A stretch of DNA of 23,417 nt from an uncultured Lachnospiraceae bacterium (lineage in GTDB: Bacteria; Bacillota; Clostridia; Lachnospirales; Lachnospiraceae): positions 1-23,417 of the forward strand of contig CAJTXH010000034.1 in assembly GCA_910580005.1 (NCBI GenBank), given 5' to 3'. The position numbers and the translations under genes are program-made. The notes beneath the pieces were generated by a model. It was not told the DNA's origin, ran no database searches, and saw only the letters and a list, made by a program, of their open reading frames with translations. Shown one piece after another: positions 1 to 8,297 of this stretch; within the stretch, counting starts at the first letter, position 1, and each line of letters begins with the position of its first letter.

Positions 1-191
1 TACCCATTTACATTAACCTCCCTTTTATACTGCTGCAAACCATCCTGCACAGGTATAAGAAGCGCCTGTCCTATAACAAGCGGATAAGGATATGAAATCT
101 GGTTTACAAATGCAATTTCAGTAGCCGGGACATTAAATTCCCCTGCAATCCTGTCAATAGTGTCACCTTGTTTTACTACATATATTTCCAC
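1..191 (-). CDS. LysM-domain protein, 5' part only (probably a LysM/GH18 cortex- or wall-lytic enzyme)
   Basis: Only the first 63 codons are in the window; the gene continues past the left edge. The start is a GTG at 191-189, chosen because GGAGG (202-198) sits 6 bases upstream; the nearby ATG at 196-194 closes after a few codons. The peptide begins with EIYVVKQGDTIDRIAGEF and continues with NVPATEIAFVNQ and then a hydrophobic VIGQALLIP stretch, which is the complete LysM fold pattern (binding of GlcNAc-containing glycans such as peptidoglycan). The residues after it end in VNVNG, which resembles the entry into a GH18 domain in YaaH/SleL-type spore cortex enzymes; that second part is inference. 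There is no signal peptide. It lies 83 bases downstream of yyaL with no clear terminator between them. Confidence 0.75.
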   Translation of the reverse strand, partial: MEIYVVKQGDTIDRIAGEFNVPATEIAFVNQISYPYPLVIGQALLIPVQDGLQQYKREVNVNG

Positions 192-197
192 AACATG

Positions 198-229
198 CCT
201 CCATGCTTTTATAAAGCATATTTTTTTAT
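198..229. other. A/T hairpin next to the LysM gene's ribosome binding site
   Basis: ATGCTTT (203-209) and AAAGCAT (213-219) are perfect inverted repeats with a 3-base loop. On the + strand they are followed by a run of T (221-227), which looks like a weak terminator, but no + strand gene ends here. On the minus strand, which is the coding one, the hairpin directly precedes GGAGG (202-198), so it could instead affect translation of the LysM gene. The stem is AT-rich and weak. Confidence 0.3.
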
Positions 230-274
230 TAATATATTATGAATAAAATCAAAGGCTGTTCCTGTAATATATTA

Positions 275-2230
275 TTAAGCAATTTCATTTGACGGAGGAA
301 GGCAGGCATGGTTTTTACAAATATAATACGTTGTTTTATTATTTAAAAGTGAATATTTTCCTCCTGCTTCCACAACTTCTATATCCGCCAGAAAAGGAAG
401 CTTGCTCTTATCTATATTGTTTTTATCCATATTATTTTCTAAAACAATTGTAATATGGACAGGCGGGTTTTCATATATCATCCCTGCAATTAAAGACATA
501 CTGTAACCTGCCGGGTAATCTTTTGCATTTGCCATCATAAAAGCAAGCTGTTTTTCTGCAAGAATTTTATAACTGTTTTTCTGTGTAATGCCATAAAGCC
601 TTACAAAGTTATATGCCAGTACAGAATTGCCGCAAGGCATAGCACCGTCATATGTTTCTTTAGGGTTTATAAATAGTTCGTTGTTTCCAGGCTCACTTAA
701 AAAATAACCGCCATTTGTATTGTCTGCAAATCTTTTAACTGTTTCATCACAGAAATAACATGCTTTGTCCAGGAAGCTTTTATCAAGAGTTGAATTATAA
801 ACTTCAACCAGAGCTGTGGTATAAAAAGCATAATCATCCAGGAAACCACTGCCAGAACATTTTCCGCTGCAAAAACTTGTATAAAGCACTTCCCCATTAT
901 ATAAATTTTTTTCAATAAACTGTACTGATTTTACTGCTGCATCTAAATATTTTTTAATCCCTGATGCCCTGTAAAGCATTGAAAGGGCGGCTGCCATCAG
1001 CGCATTCCATGAAGCCAGGTGCTTATTGTCAAGATGTAGTTTAGTGCGCTTTTTCCGGTAATTATATAATTTTGCAGTTTCTTCAGTAAAGCTGTTTTTG
1101 ATAATGCCACTTTTTAAAAGGTTAGGGATATTCATGCCATCAAAATTCCCTCCAGCAGTAATATCAAAAACCCTTGCAAATTCCTCTCCCTTTTCCTTTC
1201 CTAAAACTTCTGTAATTTCATCTAAAGCCCATGTATAAAACTTTCCTTCTGTTCCTTCACTATCTGCATCCTGGGCACTGTAAAACCCTCCGCCGCCAGA
1301 TACCATTTCCCTTAAAACATAATCTGCTGTCTTAACTGCTGTATCCAGGAAAATTTCTTCTTTGGAAACACTGTACGCTGCTGAATATGCCATAATTAAC
1401 ATTGCATTATCATAAAGCATCTTTTCAAAGTGTGGCACAAGAAAATGCCTGTCAGTTGAATACCTGGAAAAACCATAGCCTATATGGTCGAATATTCCTC
1501 CCTTACGCATCTGCAATAAAGTCCTGGATGCCATACTAAATGCTGTATCGCTGCTATTCTGGACTGAATAAAGAATAAGGAATAAAATATTTTGTGCTGA
1601 TGGGAATTTTGGCGCACTGCCAAACCCTCCAGCCTCATTATCAAAAGTTTCTGAAAATATATGGAAAGCGCTGTCTGCCATGCTGGCTGTATCTCCTGCA
1701 CTGCCGGCTGTATCTTCTATATTGCTGTTTTTTTGTATTCTTAGCTGCCTTGTTATCTGTTCTGCAGATTTTAAAAGGCTGTCCCTGTTATTATCCCACT
1801 GTTCTTTTACTGTGTTAAGCAGGCTGTTAAAGCCTGGAATTCCATAACGTTGGTATGGTGGGAAGTATGTGCCTGCAAAAAACGGCTTTTTATCCCATGT
1901 CATAAATATATTAAGAGGCCATCCGCCGCTTCCTGTATAAGCCTGGCAGACTGCCATATAAACGCTGTCAATATCAGGGCGTTCCTCTCTGTCAACTTTT
2001 ATTGCAACAAAACTGTTGTTTAACAATGTTGCAGTTACAGGATTTTCAAAACTTTCATGTGCCATAACATGGCACCAGTGGCATGTGCTATAACCAATGC
2101 TTAAAAAAACTGGCTTGTCCTCTTTCCTTGCCTTTTCAAATGCTTCACTGCACCAGGGATACCAGTCTGTGTGGTTATCTGCATGTTGTAAAAGATAGGG
2201 GCTGGTTTCATTAACAAGATGGTTGCTCAT
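275..2230 (-). CDS. YyaL-type thioredoxin-domain protein (DUF255 / spermatogenesis-associated protein 20 family)
   Basis: The 651-residue product is within the usual length for this family. The N-terminus (MSNHLVNETSPYLLQHA, then DWYPW) is the family signature. A thioredoxin-like domain of roughly 160 residues follows, with the redox motif C50-H-W-C53, then VDREERPDID near residues 78-87. The rest is the expected six-hairpin (alpha/alpha) barrel resembling N-acylglucosamine 2-epimerases, with the conserved GGIFDHIGYGFSRYSTD and VPHFEKMLYDNA blocks near residues 240-275. The exact biochemical role of these proteins is not settled; a cytosolic redox or sugar-related function has been proposed. 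No signal peptide is seen. The ribosome binding site is weak (AAAGGT about 10 bases upstream). It lies 105 bases downstream of the fructose-bisphosphatase gene, without a clear promoter or terminator in between, so read-through is possible. Confidence 0.9.
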   Translation of the reverse strand: MSNHLVNETSPYLLQHADNHTDWYPWCSEAFEKARKEDKPVFLSIGYSTCHWCHVMAHESFENPVTATLLNNSFVAIKVDREERPDIDSVYMAVCQAYTGSGGWPLNIFMTWDKKPFFAGTYFPPYQRYGIPGFNSLLNTVKEQWDNNRDSLLKSAEQITRQLRIQKNSNIEDTAGSAGDTASMADSAFHIFSETFDNEAGGFGSAPKFPSAQNILFLILYSVQNSSDTAFSMASRTLLQMRKGGIFDHIGYGFSRYSTDRHFLVPHFEKMLYDNAMLIMAYSAAYSVSKEEIFLDTAVKTADYVLREMVSGGGGFYSAQDADSEGTEGKFYTWALDEITEVLGKEKGEEFARVFDITAGGNFDGMNIPNLLKSGIIKNSFTEETAKLYNYRKKRTKLHLDNKHLASWNALMAAALSMLYRASGIKKYLDAAVKSVQFIEKNLYNGEVLYTSFCSGKCSGSGFLDDYAFYTTALVEVYNSTLDKSFLDKACYFCDETVKRFADNTNGGYFLSEPGNNELFINPKETYDGAMPCGNSVLAYNFVRLYGITQKNSYKILAEKQLAFMMANAKDYPAGYSMSLIAGMIYENPPVHITIVLENNMDKNNIDKSKLPFLADIEVVEAGGKYSLLNNKTTYYICKNHACLPPSNEIA

Positions 2231-2335
2231 TCTGGATAATACCTTTCATATTCTTATTATTTACCATATTGTGCCCATAAACAGTTTATATATGCAGAAC
2301 TGGCAATTCATTATAAAATATAAAATGGCATAATA

Positions 2336-4201
2336 TTAATCATAATAATTTAAAAGCTGCTTTAAATCCTCAATATAATTTATTATATTTTTGCCATTAT
2401 CAGTATCCCTTACAAGTATACGTGACTTTTCAGTTTCTACAAGCTGTGATTCTGACTGGATATCTTTATTCTGGCTAAGTGCATGGTATACACTTTCAAA
2501 AGGCTGGTGCGCTTTAAGCCTCAGCCCATGTGAATTATATATAAGTGTGTACCCTGCAATCCCTGTTGTTTCATGGTAGTTTTTACAGAAACCGCCATCT
2601 ATTACCATAAGTTTTCCATTTGCCCTGATTGGCTGTTCGCCCTCAATAGTTTTTACAGGCGTATGCCCGTTAATTATATGTGACATATTGGAATAAAGCC
2701 CAAATTCACGCAGAATCATATTACATGTTCTTTCTTCTTTGTAATATTTATAGTAAGGGTCTGTTTCTTCTTTCCATGCACTTTTATCATTTATAAATGT
2801 ACGTTCAAATGTCTTTAAATTCCTGCCACAGAGTGGTGACTTCCTGCCAGCCCACAGATACCACATAAAATCCTTTGCATCAGTGCTGTGTGTACTGTAA
2901 TATGCCCTTCTCGCCATTTTATCAGCATAATCAAGGTAAGATTTGCCTTTATACATCTCATCTTCCATCTGTACACCTTCAAAATTGCCTTCATCATCCA
3001 TAGGTATACATCCATGGTATAAAAGATTGCCGTTATATATCCGGTACATGCTGCCTTTCTCATATAAAAACTTTATATGTGACTGTAAACGCACACTGTT
3101 TAAAAATGCTGCTTTAAGTTCTTCCATAACAGCACTTTCTTCATCTGATAAATCATAAGGGTTGCAGGTATCTATAGTAGGAAATTCCATATCATTTATT
3201 TTATAATTGACCCCGTTTATTGAAACTTCCCCAGTTTCCAAGTTTATTTTATGTAAAAATGTCCTGTCATCCATTCCATATTCACTATGGCGCCTGATAA
3301 TGCTTCCTTCAAGTTTAAATAAAATAACAGAAACCGCCTTTAATGCTGCTTCCATCGGATTTTCACATGTGTATTCCTTCATGGCAAATAAAGCAAGTGA
3401 ACGCAGGCTTATGCCATACCCGCTTTCAAGTATTTCTGTATTCTGGTATTTTAAATTATTACGTATTACATTAGCGATGCACGCAAGGCTTCCTGATGCC
3501 GCACCCATCCAGAGGATATCATGGTTTCCCCACTCAATATCGAGTGAATGGTAGCCCTGGAGCAAATCAAGTATTTTATCAGCATAAGGCCCTCTGTCAA
3601 AAATATCTCCTACAATATGCAAATGGTCTACGGCAAGCTGTTTAATTAAGCCTGCCAGTGCTACAATAAATTCATCTGCATTTTCAATATCAAGTATTGT
3701 ATCAATAATTTTACTATGGTAAAGCACCTGGTTATCATCTTCATCTTTCTGCACATGCAAAAGTTCATCAATTATATAAGAAAAGTCCTCTGGCATGGCT
3801 TTCCTTACTTTTGACCTTGTGTACTTGGAAGACAGCAGCTTTGCAATTTCTATAAGCTGGTTTAAAACCATCCTGTACCAGTCCCCGGTTAAAACATCCT
3901 TTTTGCGGAGCATTGCAAGCTTTTCCCTTGGATAGTAAATTAATGTGCATATTTCCTGCTGTTCAAAATCCGTAAGTATACCACCAAATAAAAGATGGAC
4001 TTTCTCCCTTACCACCCCTGAACAATTATTTAAAATATGGTAAAATGCTTCATATTCACCATGCAGGTCACTCATAAAATGCTCTGTGCCCTTTGGAAGG
4101 TTCAGAATTGCATTAAGGTTAATAATTTCCCTGCATACAGCCTGCTTGGAGGGAAATTTTTCTGCAAGCAGTTTCATATATTTCTTATCTTTTAATTCCA
4201 T
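2336..4201 (-). CDS. fbp: Class III fructose-1,6-bisphosphatase
   Basis: This is the Firmicutes-type fructose-1,6-bisphosphatase, which hydrolyses fructose 1,6-bisphosphate to fructose 6-phosphate in gluconeogenesis in the cytosol. It is a metallophosphoesterase unrelated to the class I enzyme. Counted from the ATG at 4201, the metal-binding motifs are SDLHG (44-48), GDIFDRGP (198-205) and GNHD (225-228), with INGHTPVK and VIDGGF further on. The length of 621 residues fits the family (about 640). An in-frame ATG at 4213 would add four residues but has no ribosome binding site; the one at 4201 has GGGG upstream. The gene starts 43 bases after the YdcZ-type transporter, so the two are probably co-transcribed. 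Why a transporter precedes fbp is not clear from the sequence. Confidence 0.93.
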   Translation of the reverse strand: MELKDKKYMKLLAEKFPSKQAVCREIINLNAILNLPKGTEHFMSDLHGEYEAFYHILNNCSGVVREKVHLLFGGILTDFEQQEICTLIYYPREKLAMLRKKDVLTGDWYRMVLNQLIEIAKLLSSKYTRSKVRKAMPEDFSYIIDELLHVQKDEDDNQVLYHSKIIDTILDIENADEFIVALAGLIKQLAVDHLHIVGDIFDRGPYADKILDLLQGYHSLDIEWGNHDILWMGAASGSLACIANVIRNNLKYQNTEILESGYGISLRSLALFAMKEYTCENPMEAALKAVSVILFKLEGSIIRRHSEYGMDDRTFLHKINLETGEVSINGVNYKINDMEFPTIDTCNPYDLSDEESAVMEELKAAFLNSVRLQSHIKFLYEKGSMYRIYNGNLLYHGCIPMDDEGNFEGVQMEDEMYKGKSYLDYADKMARRAYYSTHSTDAKDFMWYLWAGRKSPLCGRNLKTFERTFINDKSAWKEETDPYYKYYKEERTCNMILREFGLYSNMSHIINGHTPVKTIEGEQPIRANGKLMVIDGGFCKNYHETTGIAGYTLIYNSHGLRLKAHQPFESVYHALSQNKDIQSESQLVETEKSRILVRDTDNGKNIINYIEDLKQLLNYYD

Positions 4202-4244
4202 AAAACGCCCCATTCTATACTAGTGTGAAATTTTATACTTCCTG

Positions 4245-4691
4245 CTACTGTCTTAATTCTTTCCATTTAAAAATAATAATGCCCGCTGCCATTAATACAA
4301 CACCTGCAAGTTTTGTCCAGTGGAACGGGCTTTTTTCCACACCAAACATTCCAAAAAGTTCAATTAAATATGCTGAAATTATCTGGGCAGCTATTATAAA
4401 AAGGACTGCCTGGGCAGGGCCAAGCGTATTCATTCCAAAAATCACTGTATATGTTATAAATGCACCTATTATCCCTCCTGATAAAAGGTAAACAGGCCTT
4501 GTTGATATAACTTCCCCGAAACTGCTTTCCCTGCCTGTGGCAAACCATGCTGCCATACATACTGCAAATGCTGTAACTTGTACAAATGCCGCAGCAATCC
4601 ATATGCTAGTCTGTTTTGTTACCTCTGAATTAAAAACACCCTGTACGCTCATTAAAATACCTGATATTACTGAAACCAGCATTCCCCACAT
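4245..4691 (-). CDS. YdcZ-type (DUF606) DMT family membrane transporter
   Basis: The 148-residue protein is almost entirely hydrophobic, with about five membrane helices (near residues 3-20, 30-50, 67-85, 92-115 and 125-143). The pattern GxxMSVQGVFNSEV near the N-terminus, the glycine-rich SGGIIGAFITYTVIFG block and TLGPAQAVLFIIAAQII are those of the YdcZ/DUF606 branch of the drug/metabolite transporter superfamily, small proteins that usually act as dimers or pairs. The substrate is unknown. The start at 4691 has AGAGGT six bases upstream. The gene follows argD by 125 bases but has its own extended -10 promoter. It is followed closely by fbp, with which it probably forms a transcript. Confidence 0.85.
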   Translation of the reverse strand: MWGMLVSVISGILMSVQGVFNSEVTKQTSIWIAAAFVQVTAFAVCMAAWFATGRESSFGEVISTRPVYLLSGGIIGAFITYTVIFGMNTLGPAQAVLFIIAAQIISAYLIELFGMFGVEKSPFHWTKLAGVVLMAAGIIIFKWKELRQ

Positions 4692-4716
4692 AACCAGACC
4701 TCTTTTCTGTAATAAA

Positions 4717-4725
4717 ATTATATCA
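4717..4725 (-). promoter_or_regulatory. Extended -10 promoter before the YdcZ-type transporter gene
   Basis: On the minus strand TG-A-TATAAT reads from 4725 to 4717, a perfect extended -10. There is no good -35 at 17 bases; TTGACC lies only 12 bases upstream. It sits 25 bases from the start codon, so the 5' leader would be very short. The -10 abuts the TGATGCCA arm at 4726-4733. Confidence 0.55.
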
Positions 4726-4797
4726 TGATGCCAGGGTCAAAAGCAGATAGCAATGGAGCAATCCATGGCATCAGTTGGTGGCAAAATACCTTTTGAC
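4726..4797. repeat. Crossing inverted repeats between argD and the transporter gene
   Basis: Two perfect 8-base inverted repeats interleave. Arm A, TGATGCCA, is at 4726-4733 with its complement TGGCATCA at 4766-4773. Arm B, GTCAAAAG, is at 4736-4743 with its complement CTTTTGAC at 4790-4797. Between A/B and A' lies a small hairpin, ATGGA-GCAA-TCCAT (4753-4766). The order A-B-hairpin-A'-B' means the pairs cannot be nested: as RNA they would form a pseudoknot or two alternative folds, and as DNA they could be two operators. Function is unknown. Confidence 0.6.
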
Positions 4798-4816
4798 TCC
4801 AACATCATATCATATA

Positions 4817-6016
4817 TTACAGAATATTTCCAAAATTGGCCTGGTTATTCAAAATTCCATCAAGTATCTTATACATTGCATCAATATGTTCTTTTTCTAT
4901 TATTAAAGGAGGGACAAACCTTATTATATTGCTTCCTGCTGATATTAAAATTAAGTTGTTTTCTAGTGCTTCTTTAACAATATTGCCTGCTGGAACAGAA
5001 AGTTCCATTCCAAGCATAAGTCCCATTCCACGTATATCTTTTATAATTGTATTATATTTATCTTTAAGTGCTTCAAGTTTTTCCTTAAGGTATGGTGCAA
5101 TTTCATTAACATGCTGCACTATTCCTTTTTCCTGGAATATTTCAAAAACCTTGCATACAGCCGCTGTTGCAAGCGGGTTTCCGCCATAAGTAGTGCCGTG
5201 GTCGCCTGGGCACATTGCATCTGCTACCCTGCTTTTTGCAGCAAATGCCCCTACAGGCACGCCGCAGCCAAGTGCTTTTGCCATTGTAAGGATATCTGGC
5301 TTTATGCCATAATGCTGGTATGTAAACATTTTTCCAGTACGACCCATGCCACACTGTATTTCATCCAGTATTAATAAAATATCATTTTCGTCACAAAGCT
5401 TTTTTACACCTGTTATAAACTCTTCTGATGCAGGATAAATCCCTCCTTCCCCCTGGAGGGTTTCCATTATTATTGCACATGTGTCATGGTTTATAAGTGA
5501 TTTTACACTTTCCAGGTTATTATATTCCGCAAATAATACCCCGCCTATTAATGGCTCAAAAGGTTCTCTGTAATGTTTAGTGCCTGTAACAGAAAGCGCC
5601 CCCATGCTCCTTCCATGGAAAGAGTGTTCCATTGCAATTATTCCGCCTTTGCTGTCTTTATTCTTTAAATATGCATATTTCCTGGCTAATTTTATAGCAC
5701 CTTCTATTGCCTCTGTTCCGCTGTTTGTAAAAAACACCTTATCAAGCCCTGATGCTTCTGTAATATAACCTGCAGCTTTAACTGAAGGCTCATTAAAATA
5801 AAGGTTTGATGTGTGTATAATCTTGTCTATCTGTTCTTTAAGTGCCTGTTTATACTCCTCATTACTGTAGCCAAGTGCACAGACAGCAATGCCTGCACCC
5901 ATATCAAGATACTTATTGCCCTGGCTGTCATAAATGTAAACACCTTCACCCTTTGTAAATACAAGGTTTCTGTTATATACATGTATAAAATGTTTTGAAA
6001 TTTCTTCTATATCCAT
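4817..6016 (-). CDS. argD: Acetylornithine aminotransferase
   Basis: A PLP-dependent class III aminotransferase of 399 residues, the usual length. It converts N-acetylglutamate 5-semialdehyde to N-acetylornithine with glutamate as amino donor, in the cytosol. The sequence shows FTNSGTEA (about 96-103), the HSFHGR motif (131-136), the cofactor aspartate in LILDEIQCGMGRTG (D218) and the PLP lysine K247 in TMAKALGCGVPVGAF. Its place as the last gene of an argC-argB-argD run supports argD over the close relatives for ornithine or GABA. The ATG at 6016 has GGAGG six bases upstream. It starts 29 bases after argB. The enzymes of this family often also accept succinyldiaminopimelate; that cannot be judged here. 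Confidence 0.93.
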   Translation of the reverse strand: MDIEEISKHFIHVYNRNLVFTKGEGVYIYDSQGNKYLDMGAGIAVCALGYSNEEYKQALKEQIDKIIHTSNLYFNEPSVKAAGYITEASGLDKVFFTNSGTEAIEGAIKLARKYAYLKNKDSKGGIIAMEHSFHGRSMGALSVTGTKHYREPFEPLIGGVLFAEYNNLESVKSLINHDTCAIIMETLQGEGGIYPASEEFITGVKKLCDENDILLILDEIQCGMGRTGKMFTYQHYGIKPDILTMAKALGCGVPVGAFAAKSRVADAMCPGDHGTTYGGNPLATAAVCKVFEIFQEKGIVQHVNEIAPYLKEKLEALKDKYNTIIKDIRGMGLMLGMELSVPAGNIVKEALENNLILISAGSNIIRFVPPLIIEKEHIDAMYKILDGILNNQANFGNIL

Positions 6017-6045
6017 AACAATCCTCCAGTATATTTATAGTAACT

Positions 6046-6960
6046 TTAATGTTCATTAAAATAACGTCCGCTGTCATCACCTATTATAGCTGTACCAATA
6101 CCTTTCTTTGTAAAGAACTCCAGAAGCAGGCAGTGCTCCCTTCTGCCATCAAGGATATGCACCCTGTTTACTCCTGAATTAACAGCATTTATGCAGTTAG
6201 TGACTTTAGGAAGCATACCTCCGCTTATAATGCCGCCTTCAATAAGTTTGTTAGCTTCGTTAAGGTCAAGTACAGATATAAGTGAGCTTTTGTCATCAGG
6301 GTTAATATATACACCCTCAACATCTGTAAGGAATGCAAGCTTTTCAGCGTATATTGCACCTGCTATTGCACAGGCAGCATCATCAGCATTAATATTATAA
6401 GTGTCGCCATTATCATCCATGCCAACAGGTGCAATAACTGGTATAAAGTCATTTTCAATAAGTGTATCAATAATTTCTGTATTTACTGACTGGATATCAC
6501 CTACATAGCCAATATCTTTTCCATTTGGCATTTTCTTGACAGCCTTTAACATGCCTCCGTCCTTGCCACATATGCCAACAGCTTTTACGCCAAGTTTCTC
6601 TACCATCTGCACAAGGTTTTTATTAACACGGTTAAGAACCATTTCCGCAATTTCCATTGTGTCCTTGTCTGTTATTCGCAGCCCGTTTTCAAATCCTGTT
6701 TCTTTGCCTGTCTTTTCAAGCCACCTGCTTATTTCTTTGCCACCGCCATGTACAATAACCGGCTTCATTCCAACAAGCTTTAATAATGCAACATCTTTAA
6801 TTACGCTTTCTTCAAGGTTCTTATCAAGCATTGCGCTTCCGCCATATTTTACAACAACCTTTTTATTATTAAAATCACGTATATATGGAAGAGCTTCTAT
6901 AAGTGTTTCTGCCTTCTCTGTAATTATATCAAAATATTCTTTCTTTTCTTCAGCATTCAT
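6046..6960 (-). CDS. argB: Acetylglutamate kinase, arginine-sensitive type
   Basis: Phosphorylates N-acetylglutamate, the second step of arginine synthesis. Amino-acid-kinase motifs are clear: VVVKYGGSAM, VIVHGGGKEIS, GICGKDGGML, NINADDAA and GGMLPKV. The reading frame is open up to 7080, but the ATG at 6960 was chosen because GGGGGAAA lies just upstream and the protein then has 304 residues, typical for the family. The N-terminal helix ending in EALPYIRDF directly before the KYGG strand is the feature that marks hexameric, arginine-inhibited acetylglutamate kinases, so feedback inhibition by arginine is expected (known for the family, inferred here). It follows argC by 70 bases; argJ, which often sits between them, is absent. 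Confidence 0.95.
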   Translation of the reverse strand: MNAEEKKEYFDIITEKAETLIEALPYIRDFNNKKVVVKYGGSAMLDKNLEESVIKDVALLKLVGMKPVIVHGGGKEISRWLEKTGKETGFENGLRITDKDTMEIAEMVLNRVNKNLVQMVEKLGVKAVGICGKDGGMLKAVKKMPNGKDIGYVGDIQSVNTEIIDTLIENDFIPVIAPVGMDDNGDTYNINADDAACAIAGAIYAEKLAFLTDVEGVYINPDDKSSLISVLDLNEANKLIEGGIISGGMLPKVTNCINAVNSGVNRVHILDGRREHCLLLEFFTKKGIGTAIIGDDSGRYFNEH

Positions 6961-7030
6961 AAATTTCCCCCGTCTTTCTTTATTCTTTATAGTGCCTGCC
7001 ATATGCCAGACAGTAAAAAATATATATCCT

Positions 7031-8071
7031 TTAAGGAAATATTGGTATTGCCTTAAGACCTGTATTTTCCTCAAAGCCAAACATTATATTCATATTCTGG
7101 ACTGCCTGTCCTGCTGCCCCCTTTACAACATTATCAATAGCCCCCATCATAATAATGCGCCCTGTGCGCCCATCTATTTTAAAGTTTACATCAACAAAAT
7201 TGCTTCCCTCTGTCCATCTTGTTTCTGGGAATACATTTTCATCAAGTACACGTACAAAATATTCATTGCTATAATATTTGTCATATACCGCTTTAACTTC
7301 ACTATATGAAAGTTTTCCAGACAGTTTTGCATATGATGTTGCAAGTATTCCCCTGTTCATAGGTACAAGATGAGGTGTAAAGTTAATAATAACATCCTTT
7401 CCAGCTGCATAAGAAAGCTGGTCTTCAATTTCTGGTGTATGCCTGTGTACCGCAACACCATATGGCTTAATGCTTTCATTAACTTCACAGTACAGGTTCG
7501 CTGTCTTTGCCCCACGCCCTGCACCGGATGCACCAGACTTCGCATCAACAATAACAGTATCCATATCAATAAGCCCTTCCTTAGCCAGAGGGTAGATTGA
7601 AAGTACTGCACATGTAGGAAAACAGCCAGGATTTGCAATAAGCCTTGCATTCTTTATCTCCTCCCTGTTTACTTCACAGAGGCCATATACAGCTTCTTTT
7701 ATAAAACCAGGGCTCTGGTGTTTAATACCATACCATTCCTCATACTTTGCAACATCTTTAATCCTGAAATCAGCACTAAGGTCAATTATTTTTGTCCTGC
7801 TTAATACCTCTTCACTAACAAGTGAACTGCAAAGCCCTTGTGGCGTAGCTGTAAAAATAACATCTGCCTGTCCTGCAAGTTCTTCCATGTCCTCACCCAT
7901 ACATGTACTGTCTGTAATCTGGAACATATTTCCAAATATGCTGCTATATTTCTTATCTATATATGACCTTGAGCCATACCATACAATCTCCACATCCGGA
8001 TGCTGTAAAAGTATACGCACAAGTTCTTGTCCTGCATAACCTGTAGAACCTATAATTCCTGCTTTAACCAT
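7031..8071 (-). CDS. argC: N-acetyl-gamma-glutamyl-phosphate reductase
   Basis: Reduces N-acetylglutamyl 5-phosphate to the semialdehyde with NADPH, the third step of arginine synthesis. The 346-residue protein begins with the nucleotide-binding loop GSTGYAGQEL (8-17), has the catalytic cysteine C150 in NPGCFPTCAVL and the SGASGAGRGAK loop, followed by the HRHTPEIEDQL region. This is the long (about 345 residue) class of ArgC. It is the first gene of the argC-argB-argD operon. Its ribosome binding site is not the standard one: GGTG six bases before the ATG, or AAAGGT further up. A promoter with candidate ArgR boxes lies upstream. Confidence 0.95.
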   Translation of the reverse strand: MVKAGIIGSTGYAGQELVRILLQHPDVEIVWYGSRSYIDKKYSSIFGNMFQITDSTCMGEDMEELAGQADVIFTATPQGLCSSLVSEEVLSRTKIIDLSADFRIKDVAKYEEWYGIKHQSPGFIKEAVYGLCEVNREEIKNARLIANPGCFPTCAVLSIYPLAKEGLIDMDTVIVDAKSGASGAGRGAKTANLYCEVNESIKPYGVAVHRHTPEIEDQLSYAAGKDVIINFTPHLVPMNRGILATSYAKLSGKLSYSEVKAVYDKYYSNEYFVRVLDENVFPETRWTEGSNFVDVNFKIDGRTGRIIMMGAIDNVVKGAAGQAVQNMNIMFGFEENTGLKAIPIFP

Positions 8072-8145
8072 TAATTACACCATACCTTTCATATGCTTAT
8101 TTAACACGCCAGACAGCCTTACTGGATGCCTGTAACGCAATGCCT

Positions 8146-8174
8146 ATTATACTGCTAAATTTATATTTATGCAA
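8146..8174 (-). promoter_or_regulatory. Sigma-A promoter of the arg operon
   Basis: TTGCAT at 8174-8169 and TATAAT at 8151-8146 on the minus strand with exactly 17 bases between them. Transcription would start near 8139, giving a leader of about 68 bases before argC. Confidence 0.8.
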
Positions 8175-8248
8175 TAGACTTTTTATATTTATCTGAAAAT
8201 ATACATTATTCTTGTATAAAATTACAAAAATATATATATTTATTCATC
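8158..8248 (-). promoter_or_regulatory. Candidate ArgR/AhrC boxes upstream of argC
   Basis: Two stretches on the minus strand resemble the Bacillus AhrC box (consensus starting CATGAATAAAAAT): CATAAATATAAATTTA, which begins in the -35 hexamer at about 8172 and runs into the spacer, and ATGAATAAATATAT from 8247, some 75 bases further upstream. Two boxes, one of them on the promoter, is the usual arrangement for arginine repression. The region is very AT-rich, so chance matches are possible. Confidence 0.4.
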
Positions 8249-8297
8249 TATAATTTTTACATAAGTATATACAAGCACCAATACTTTAATATACAAA

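Noticed and set aside
203..229. Terminator for a + strand transcript
   Set aside because: The hairpin is followed by T's on the + strand, but no + strand gene precedes it and the stem is nearly all A/T.
4225..4728. Two + strand frames of 63-88 codons rich in Ile, Ala and Thr
   Set aside because: They oppose the YdcZ-type membrane protein and lack start signals.
7018..7080. N-terminal extension of ArgB by 40 residues
   Set aside because: The frame is open into argC, but the ATG at 6960 has a good ribosome site and gives the normal family length.
6536..7309. A 257-codon open frame on the + strand
   Set aside because: It lies opposite argB and argC, whose protein motifs are unmistakable. It has no ribosome binding site and its translation is low in complexity and rich in Ser, Ile and Phe.
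8072..8145. T-box or arginine riboswitch in the argC leader
   Set aside because: The leader is only about 68 bases and lacks the T-box sequence, a terminator/antiterminator pair and a leader peptide.
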